Part shown: piece after piece, positions 7,601-12,267 of the stretch
How the letters are laid out: the number at the start of each line of letters is the position of its first letter
How positions within the stretch are numbered: position 1 is the stretch's first letter
Source of the DNA: Elusimicrobiota bacterium
GTDB taxonomy: Bacteria; Elusimicrobiota; Elusimicrobia; JACQJN01
Length of the DNA: 17,088 nucleotides
NCBI GenBank assembly: GCA_016205045.1
Contig: JACQJM010000103.1
Span: forward strand, 1 to 17,088
Reading direction: 5' to 3'
Translations under genes and position numbers: made by a program
The notes under the pieces: model-generated
Told to the model about the DNA's origin: nothing
The model's database searches: none
The model's input: the letters and a program-made list of their open reading frames with translations, nothing else

Positions 7601-9117
7601 AAGGCGTTGAGTCTTCCGGCACCCAGCTGACCTATATAACCTGGATTTTCAGGGTTGATGTCATCTGCTGAACTTTTTATAAAGTTGCCAAGATCAGCCA
7701 GGGAAAGGCCGGGTGCCATGGAAAGCAGAAGGGCCGCCACCCCCGAAACATGGGGGGCGGCCATGGATGTGCCGCTTAAGGTTTTGTAGCCCGAAGCATC
7801 GCACAAAACGCAAGAACCTGGAGGGACCGTGGATAGGATGTCGACTCCCGGGGCAGAAACTTCTACCACAGAGCCAAAATTAGAAAAAACGGCTTTCACG
7901 TCGTTTCTGTCCGTGGCGGCGACCGTGAATACATTGTCCATGGCGGCAGGAAAGAATGTCGAGGCGTCCATCCCGCTATTTCCGGCCGCAGCCACAAATA
8001 AAACTCCGAGGTCTGTTGCGTAGTTGATGGCATCCTGGAGCGCCTGAGAATACCCTGTCCCTCCCCAGGAATTACTCATGATATCTGCCCCACTTTGGGC
8101 CGCATAGTAAATAGCACTGACCGCGGCGGAAATGGTTCCTGAGCCGCCAGAGGATATGAACTTAAGGGGCAAGATGGTCACCCCCCATGTTACCCCCGCT
8201 ACCCCTAGGCCATTATTACCCTTCGCCGCTATCGTTCCGGATACGTGGGTGCCGTGGCCATGATCATCCATGGGATCGTTGTCGGAATTAACGAAGTCCC
8301 AGCCTCGCACGTCATCCACGTAGCTGTTTCCATCGTCGTCGATTCCGTTGCCGGGAATTTCCCCTGTGTTATTCCAAATGTGATCGGCCAAATCAGGATG
8401 GGTATAATCTACCCCCGTGTCTATCACGGCTACCACCACGGGGGAGGCTACACCCGTCACGATATCCCACGCTTCGGGAGCGTCTATATCGGCATCCACC
8501 GTCCCGCTACTCTGTCCCATATTGTGGAGCCCCCACAATTCCCCAAGTCGAGGGTCATTGGGAAATGTGGTTTGGATATGATAGGTATAGTTGGGTTCGA
8601 TGTACTCTACCTCTTGGAGGCTTTTGTATTCCTTCAGGATTTCCTGGGGGTTCATGCCTTCAGTTACCTCGAGAATGTAAAGCCGATCGATTCCTGTGTC
8701 AACGGCATCCGCCTTTCCTTTTGCTCTCGATGTTCTCATGGGAAAGCGGCCCTGGCTGGAGCGCGTAACCTCTTCTATCCTTTTTCTGTCGAATTCCGAG
8801 AGGAGCCTTTGAAATTTTAGCGCGTGAAACTTTTGGTGCAGCTTTTCTAAGGGAAGGGCGGCCTTATTGCTTATGGCTGGGCCATTCTGCGGAAAAAATC
8901 GTTGCCCAACGGCGACATTTTTCTTAAGCTTAAGGATGAATTCTCGGGGCTTTGCTTGCTGGAACGAATGAGAAGGTTGTGCGGAACCTACCACGCCCCA
9001 GGCCAATCTTTCGCCATGACCTATGGCAATCATAACAAAGGACAGTAGAAAATAGGAATATTTAAGGCGAGATATCACGTGATAGTTTAAGGACTCAGGC
9101 AGATTCTCAAAAACCAT
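4627..9117 (-). CDS. Large secreted subtilisin-like serine protease (S8) with Ig-like repeats and C-terminal sorting-type domain
   Basis: This 1,496-residue protein has an N-terminal hydrophobic signal (about 19-33) and an I9-like propeptide (about 58-180). The subtilase domain (about 200-510) has catalytic Asp233 (AVIDTGVD), His288 (HGHGTHVSG), oxyanion Asn380 (AAAGNSG) and Ser451 (LSGTSMAAPH). Then come two related beta modules starting DDDSTG (523) and DDDSAG (645), each with an acidic Gly-rich loop. A long Tyr/Trp-rich region follows (about 755-1100) that looks like propeller blades. Three Ig-like/cadherin-like repeats begin near 1107, 1200 and 1295. The C-terminal ~70 residues (ARLLDINGR, ESGIYFIQIK, ending ITVVK) resemble T9SS-type sorting or FlgD-like domains. 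The Met at 9117 overlaps a TATAAT, so GTG at 9078 (giving MISRLKYSYFLL) may be the true start. The gene lies between 144-bp direct repeats. Confidence 0.93.
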   Translation of the reverse strand: MVFENLPESLNYHVISRLKYSYFLLSFVMIAIGHGERLAWGVVGSAQPSHSFQQAKPREFILKLKKNVAVGQRFFPQNGPAISNKAALPLEKLHQKFHALKFQRLLSEFDRKRIEEVTRSSQGRFPMRTSRAKGKADAVDTGIDRLYILEVTEGMNPQEILKEYKSLQEVEYIEPNYTYHIQTTFPNDPRLGELWGLHNMGQSSGTVDADIDAPEAWDIVTGVASPVVVAVIDTGVDYTHPDLADHIWNNTGEIPGNGIDDDGNSYVDDVRGWDFVNSDNDPMDDHGHGTHVSGTIAAKGNNGLGVAGVTWGVTILPLKFISSGGSGTISAAVSAIYYAAQSGADIMSNSWGGTGYSQALQDAINYATDLGVLFVAAAGNSGMDASTFFPAAMDNVFTVAATDRNDVKAVFSNFGSVVEVSAPGVDILSTVPPGSCVLCDASGYKTLSGTSMAAPHVSGVAALLLSMAPGLSLADLGNFIKSSADDINPENPGYIGQLGAGRLNAFLAVSSPTGVYATGFSIDDDSTGLSHGDGDGRWENQETIEFTLGIRNMSSGTIMGVTGQITTQDPYVTILQPSSDFGDIPSRETSSSQFPFVLKLDTPPLGYPSVLVHFTLQDNLGRTWGWDMNIPVAQPNIVLLNSQVDDDSAGQSSGNGNGVAETGETIEWRVTFANKGLGDAHDVMVTLTSSSEEISLLQTQAFLGNIAQGIGTATGVFTFSLPAAITRPGEINLTLNTSIQEGAFPPFQERILRNILVKKISVIHPSSFRFPYTSVSGNQVVWRQEDSTTPGYSYGSVQVMVYDIPSGTIQAVHKYAPGIEFQNTVTSSHRMMQLHQGKVVYGTRAYDYNTANWTNSVWLFDLATRELRQLATRTSPLMINDIRYSVSGEQIAWLLGGPIQNLNYYNLATSQLNEFVVSTFSFSGSHFQYINGLACGKLVGVGVKNNVPVVWGFDTSLQQLTTVYEPGYYPLTSSHIDCLNQAYFPTFQSIIDDTGVPPAKIWSKNLNTQVLTNLPTDETRPKYTIDGNGDKGLLAWGDYNNTTSVVLYDRLGAQKEIHLSYDGDEYLFSNDLTMDDNHIAWTTWKADGTFPVYLATVFGLGATPPPDTTPPLVSVSHAPLSPSSTQQVTFSASASDSSGISEIKIFVDGVLAKTCLSETSCLLTSGPFLVGNHIYSATAKDATSNQNQNSTGNLSLTVLDRNPPIVAITSPPSGAEVGITFTVSGTASDNVGVARVEIQIDGGDVKIASGTAQWTLSLNTAGLSTGAHSLLARAVDSSGNTATQTITINVTYTDQESPIVQILYPSTGDNVKSPVPVSFSGSDNVAVSRVELWADGNLAASQGFNPPVPSFSIILTFKASSTGLKTLQAKAFDPSNNVGSATITVKVVKGRLGYISLVTSDPTAVFDPDGGKPRALMISPGRGYGQMLLFDEDVTEARLLDINGRITLKKEKQGGPLMISLQEPGGLLNLESGIYFIQIKKDNGEKPEVYPITVVK

Positions 9118-9121
9118 TATA
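9116..9121 (-). promoter_or_regulatory. Perfect -10 hexamer overlapping the nominal start of the S8 protease
   Basis: On the - strand TATAAT shares bases with the first ATG. A weak -35 (TTCGGA) lies 17 nt upstream. If used, transcription begins near 9109 and translation must begin downstream, for example at the GTG at 9078. Confidence 0.4.
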
Positions 9122-9172
9122 ACATCGATGTTTAGATTTCCGAAGGGTCAATGGACCCAAAACATGTCTTGG

Positions 9173-9201
9173 CATTAGGCCCATGAATTATGGGACTAAT
9201 G
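9173..9201. repeat. Inverted repeat upstream of the S8 protease promoter
   Basis: CATTAG (9173-9178) and CCCAT pair with ATGGG and CTAATG (9196-9201), with one bulged base per arm side and a short AT-rich loop. It lies about 50 bp upstream of the -10 of the protease gene and could be an operator or a cruciform. Function is unknown. Confidence 0.4.
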
Positions 9202-9238
9202 GTCTGTTATGTCGCGGACTGGATTCAATTTGGAAGTC

Positions 9239-9300
9239 GAACCACCGAGTTCGGAAGACCTTACTCTATTCCGTATATCCAGGGGCAATATTTCTTTTAA
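9239..9300 (+). pseudogene. Fragment of the beta-barrel gene 3' end
   Basis: These 62 bp encode the same RTTEFGRPYSIPYIQGQYFF ending and TAA stop as the barrel gene at 3347-4510. No barrel sequence precedes them. This is a remnant produced by duplication of the 144-bp segment, not a gene. Confidence 0.85.
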
Positions 9301-9382
9301 CTCTTCGCAAAAAGAGCCTGGTACTTTTTTCCTGGGGGAAAATAAGTAACCAGGCTCTTTTCAGGCCCAGTACTTCTTCTAG
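9239..9382. repeat. 144-bp direct repeat, right copy
   Basis: This is the copy of 4449-4592. Its palindromic part (9310-9321 with 9350-9361) pairs perfectly, because T9356 restores the base that is mismatched in the left copy. The last bases include the stop codon of the neighbouring - strand gene (CTA at 9379-9381). Confidence 0.95.
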
Positions 9383-9771
9383 GGAGAAGGAACAGAAGGG
9401 GACTTGATGGTTTCTGTTGCCGTGCTCAAGCTGGGAGAGATCACGCGTTTTTTAAGGTCCTTTTCTTCCATGGAGAGGGGGTCTAGATGGGTGCGTTTAC
9501 GGGGAGGCAGATGGTCCTGTTGGATCATGGGAGAAACACTCCCTTGATAGTGGGAATCCTTCTTGACCATTTCCTCTACTGATTTTCTTTCCGACTCTTC
9601 CGAGGAACCTGTTTTTTTGTCAGGAGATGAATTCTCCGGCTCTAAACTGCTTTCCTCAAATAGTTCTCTAGCCTGTTGGCAGGACCTCATCACGGCAAAG
9701 AGCGCTGAAGCTATCGCGAAAAACCAAAGAATGTGTTTTAGATGAACTCGCGAAGCATTTACTCGAGACAT
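9379..9771 (-). CDS. Small single-pass membrane protein of unknown function
   Basis: I do not recognise this 130-residue protein. One N-terminal transmembrane helix (about 12-28, HILWFFAIASALFAVM) is followed by a charged, Ser/Glu/Lys/Pro-rich, probably disordered tail. Its start overlaps the PilZ gene stop (TAATG), which points to translational coupling and a shared transcript. The stop codon lies in the right 144-bp repeat. The coupling makes a real gene likely, but low complexity gives no functional clue beyond proximity to c-di-GMP signalling. Confidence 0.6.
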   Translation of the reverse strand: MSRVNASRVHLKHILWFFAIASALFAVMRSCQQARELFEESSLEPENSSPDKKTGSSEESERKSVEEMVKKDSHYQGSVSPMIQQDHLPPRKRTHLDPLSMEEKDLKKRVISPSLSTATETIKSPSVPSP

Positions 9772-10106
9772 TATTTGATGTGCTTGCGGATGAAACGGCG
9801 GATTCTCCAGCGGTCAAAAAGATTAATTTTTTTAAACCGGATTCCATAGCGGTAACGTTTGCCGTCCACTTTGCTGTGTACCACCTCCGCTTCTACATCC
9901 ACAGGGACATTCAGGCGGAAGAAGACGGGCTGCCCTTTTTGCAGGGGGACTTCGCTCTCTAGCCCCGCCCCCTTTTCGCTTAGGTTGACGATGCAAGCCT
10001 TGCCTCTGCTGTGAAGCGATTCACGATTGGCGTATAGATCGAAAACAATGGTGTAGGGAATTCTGGGATGCCGTCGGGTATCTTTCTTTTCCATGGCCGG
10101 TTTCAT
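9771..10106 (-). CDS. PilZ domain c-di-GMP receptor protein
   Basis: This stand-alone PilZ domain of 111 residues (107 if Met5 is used) has both c-di-GMP binding motifs: the basic RRHPR (residues 11-15) and NLSEKGAGL (about 42-50, D/NxSxxG). Beta-strand spacing and the ending RYGIRFKKI fit PilZ. Such proteins relay c-di-GMP levels to motility, secretion or polysaccharide machinery. Two diguanylate cyclase genes lie on the other side of the tmRNA gene. The first ATG overlaps a TATAAT on the same strand, so the ATG at 10094 (MEKKDTRRHPR) may be the real start. The following gene overlaps the stop codon. Confidence 0.85.
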   Translation of the reverse strand: MKPAMEKKDTRRHPRIPYTIVFDLYANRESLHSRGKACIVNLSEKGAGLESEVPLQKGQPVFFRLNVPVDVEAEVVHSKVDGKRYRYGIRFKKINLFDRWRIRRFIRKHIK

Positions 10107-10110
10107 TATA
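10105..10110 (-). promoter_or_regulatory. -10 hexamer for the PilZ gene, divergent from the tmRNA promoter
   Basis: TATAAT on the - strand, with a weak -35 (TAGTTA, 17-nt spacer). It overlaps ATG 10106-10104 and lies 10 nt before ATG 10094, again implying a leaderless start. Its -35 region abuts the -35 of the divergent ssrA promoter. Confidence 0.45.
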
Positions 10111-10121
10111 GGATTTTTATA

Positions 10122-10150
10122 TTGCGGTAACTACTGTCGCATGCTATACT
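10122..10150 (+). promoter_or_regulatory. Sigma70-type promoter driving the structured leader and tmRNA
   Basis: TTGCGG (10122-10127), a 17-nt spacer and TATACT (10145-10150) match the consensus well, predicting a start near 10157. It is the only good promoter upstream of the tmRNA gene, about 200 nt before the mature 5' end. Confidence 0.7.
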
Positions 10151-10156
10151 TTTTAA

Positions 10157-10358
10157 AGAATCTCGTTCCCATTTTTGGCAACCTAGAGGAAAGAGATTCA
10201 GCTCTCCTGGCCGACGACCGGTGTGCACCTTGGTCGTCATGGCCGAGAGCGACGAGTAAGGGGGAAAACCTAGGTTTTCCTCTTGTCAAGCACCCCGGCG
10301 GAGCGAGCACATTTCGAAGCCGGGGCTGTGCCTTGCCACGGGCAAGGTGCGGATTAAT
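10157..10358 (+). ncRNA. Unclassified structured RNA or long tmRNA precursor leader
   Basis: About 200 nt right after a strong promoter contain nested stable helices. CTCGT (10162-10166) pairs with ACGAG (10252-10256). Inside, CTCTC/GAGAG, GGCC/GGCC and GACGAC/GTCGTC form one arm (10202-10249). A perfect 18-nt palindrome lies at 10263-10280. CCCCGGC (10293-10299) pairs with GCCGGGG (10319-10325), and CCTTGCC (10331-10337) with GGCAAGG (10341-10347). No ORF and no T-run terminator are seen before the tmRNA. I find no signature of SRP RNA, RNase P RNA or a T-box. It may be an independent RNA or a cleaved leader. Confidence 0.4.
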
Positions 10359-10711
10359 GGGGGTGAATTAGGCTCGACAGGAATTGTAAGGTTCGTGGTC
10401 GCAGGCTCTGGTTGGTCGGAGCCAGGTTAAAAGCCGACCAAAAACATAAAAGCCAACACCAACAGTGTGGCCTGGGCTCACGCTTAAGTGAGCCTCGCTG
10501 ACCAGTCAACGTCCGCTAGGCTGGCTCAGTGTCAAGCAGCGGGCTAGGAACTTTCTGCGCGCTTCGTCGGAAGTTCCGAGATGAAACGGAGCTTAGCCTA
10601 GGAGTACTGGTCTGGGTGTTTTTCCTAGGTGAATAAATAGTCCAGACTAAGCCTGTAGGGACGCGAGCGAACAGTTCTTGGACCCGGGGGCAGTTCCCGG
10701 CACCTCCACCA
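10359..10711 (+). ncRNA. ssrA: tmRNA (transfer-messenger RNA)
   Basis: This one-piece tmRNA of 353 nt rescues stalled ribosomes by trans-translation. The acceptor stem pairs GGGGGTG (10359-10365) with CACCTCC (10701-10707), with a G·U at the third pair, the alanine identity signal, followed by A and an encoded CCA. GGCTCGACAGG follows in the D-like region. Long helix 2 blocks GTTC/GAAC, TCGC/GCGA and AGGCT/AGCCT pair across the molecule, and a pseudoknot GGTCGG/CCGACC precedes the tag. The tag frame starts at GCC (10452) and ends at TAA (10485-10487): ANTNSVAWAHA. The final codons form a hairpin (GGCTCAC/GTGAGCC) with the stop in the loop. The T stem CCGGG/CCCGG is intact, but its loop reads GGCAGTT. 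Confidence 0.95.
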
Positions 10712-10726
10712 TTTTGATACTTATAC

Positions 10727-12040
10727 ATGAACGCACGACGCTTCCTTACCTTATCCGCTCTGACCACTCTCTTTATTTTTAATTCTCTGGTTCTCTTTTC
10801 TTATCCCACCTCCAGCTTCGCCTTTTTTCTTCTTTATGGCCTTCTTTTTCTTTTGGCGGATTTCTGCGGTGAAAAAGAGGTTCAGATCATCTTTTTATTT
10901 TTAGTCACTGCGATTGGGGTGGTTCAGATGACGCGATGGCCCGATCGGTCCATGCTGGTAGGGGTGGAGCTTTTGGGTATTTGGCTTTTGAGCCTAGGGT
11001 TGAATCGCCAGGGGAGCATTCTGACAGCCCGGGAGCAGCAATATCGAGTGCGCGCGGAGGAAGTAAATCGCGAACTGGAAGACTTTCAACGCGACATCCA
11101 ATTTTATCAAAGGCACCAAGAGAGCACGGCGGCACAAACACATGTGCGCCGTGAGTTTGTGGAGGCGGCCCAGCATTTGGGATCCATTATGGATCCAGAG
11201 GAGATTAAATCCAGAGTTCTGGCCTTGCTTCGGGATCATTTTCCCAAAGCGCGAGCCGAAGTGGTTTCTGGATCTCCTCGCGACGAATTTGAAGCGTGGG
11301 TGGTGATAAAAAAAGTTCCGGTTCTGGTGCAGGAATTAAAAACGGACACCCGATTCAGCCTTAAGGGTGCGTCTTTCCAATCGGTATTGGTGGTCCCTCT
11401 GCATGTGCTCAAGTCCATGACAGGTTTTTTAAGAGTAGAATCTCCGGAGCCCAAGGCCTTTCAAGCGGAGGATTTGAGAACGGTGGACTTGCTTTCCACC
11501 ATGGCTTCACTGGCCATGGAAAACGCCAAACTGTATGAGCGTATCCAAGAAATGGCGGTGCACGATGGATTGACGCAGTTGTACACGCACCGCAGCTTCC
11601 AAACCCGATTGCAAGAGGAAATATTGAGGGCCGGTCGCAGCCAGACACCATTGTGCTTGATCATGGGGGATGTGGATCATTTCAAAAAATACAATGATTC
11701 TTATGGGCATCAGGCGGGAGATTTGGTCCTTAAAACGGTGGCTTCCGTATTGAGCCGTTATACGCGGGAAGTGGATTTTGTGGCCCGGTACGGGGGGGAG
11801 GAGTTTGCCGTGATCCTTCCGGCCGTGGTTCGTTCCAAGGGGATAGAATTCGCCGAGTTTTTAAGAGCTCGTGTGCAGGAAGAACCTTTTGTATTCCAGG
11901 GGCAGAAAACTCACGTCACCATGAGTTTCGGAGTTTCTTCTTTCCCTCAGGATGCCACCAGTTCCAGTCAGTTAATCCGAGTGGCCGATGAACGAATGTA
12001 TAGAGCCAAAAAAAATGGAAGAAACCAGGTTGTTGCTTAG
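10727..12040 (+). CDS. Membrane-bound GAF-GGDEF diguanylate cyclase (with I-site)
   Basis: This 437-residue protein has about four N-terminal transmembrane helices (8-93), a coiled coil (about 100-130) and a GAF-like sensory domain (about 135-265). The C-terminal GGDEF domain is catalytic: DGLTQLYTHRSF, metal Asp315 in GDVDHFK, active-site GGEEF (356-360). It makes c-di-GMP from two GTP at the inner membrane. The inhibitory I-site RxxD is present (R347-E-V-D350, five residues before GGEEF), so product feedback is expected. The ATG lies only 15 nt after the tmRNA CCA end, with no visible ribosome binding site or terminator, suggesting transcription through ssrA. A MITE is inserted at its stop codon. 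Confidence 0.93.
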   Translation: MNARRFLTLSALTTLFIFNSLVLFSYPTSSFAFFLLYGLLFLLADFCGEKEVQIIFLFLVTAIGVVQMTRWPDRSMLVGVELLGIWLLSLGLNRQGSILTAREQQYRVRAEEVNRELEDFQRDIQFYQRHQESTAAQTHVRREFVEAAQHLGSIMDPEEIKSRVLALLRDHFPKARAEVVSGSPRDEFEAWVVIKKVPVLVQELKTDTRFSLKGASFQSVLVVPLHVLKSMTGFLRVESPEPKAFQAEDLRTVDLLSTMASLAMENAKLYERIQEMAVHDGLTQLYTHRSFQTRLQEEILRAGRSQTPLCLIMGDVDHFKKYNDSYGHQAGDLVLKTVASVLSRYTREVDFVARYGGEEFAVILPAVVRSKGIEFAEFLRARVQEEPFVFQGQKTHVTMSFGVSSFPQDATSSSQLIRVADERMYRAKKNGRNQVVA

Positions 12041-12253
12041 AGCTGGACTTTTGCAAAAGGTACTTATGGGGTCCTGTCTGGGGTTTGCCAGCGCGGGTCG
12101 GCTCAAATCTTTTGACCCAAAAGATTTGGCCTTCGACCTCAGCCGCCACCCCAATGGGACATTTGGGTCCCCAGCGGCTTCCGGACATCCCGCTTCAGCC
12201 GGCAAATCCCCAGCCACCCCCTCTCTTAAATTTGCAAAAGTCCAGTTAGAGCT
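12037..12253. mobile_element. MITE-like element with 8-bp target-site duplication
   Basis: Terminal inverted repeats CTGGACTTTTGCAAA (12043-12057) and TTTGCAAAAGTCCAG (12231-12245) are perfect over 15 bp. The 8-bp direct repeat TTAGAGCT flanks them at 12037-12044 and 12246-12253. The 201-bp body (12045-12245) has further nested pairs: CTGGGGTTTGCC (12078-12089) with GGCAAATCCCCAG (12201-12213), AGCCGC/GCGGCT, and a perfect 9-bp hairpin at 12105-12127. It encodes no transposase, so it would need one in trans. It separates two GGDEF genes that would otherwise be 18 nt apart. Confidence 0.85.
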
Positions 12254-12267
12254 TAGGACTTGAGAAA

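Noticed and set aside
8245..8820. 191-codon + strand open frame opposite the protease catalytic domain
   Set aside because: It is antisense to the highly conserved subtilase core and has no recognisable domain or ribosome binding site. It is a shadow of the real gene, as are the other + strand frames in 4759-8023.
4593..9238. Insertion-sequence ends or a transposase for the protease cassette
   Set aside because: The cassette edges show no terminal inverted repeats and the only gene is the protease. A 144-bp duplication is far longer than any transposon target-site duplication, so homologous recombination is a better explanation than transposition.
9183..9407. 74-codon + strand frame between the protease and the right repeat
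   Set aside because: It reads the duplicated barrel fragment out of frame, runs through the palindrome and shows no protein-like features.
10157..10358. SRP RNA, RNase P RNA, 6S RNA or T-box identity for the structured leader
   Set aside because: The SRP GGAAGCAGCC-type loop, the RNase P GAAAGTCCGG/ACAGAA core and the T-box TGGAACCGCG-type element are absent. A 6S-like single long hairpin with central bubble does not fit the several separate hairpins, though I could not run a covariance search.
11988..12263. 91-codon + strand frame spanning the MITE
   Set aside because: It is formed by reading out of the first cyclase in another frame into the MITE. The MITE is palindromic and non-coding.
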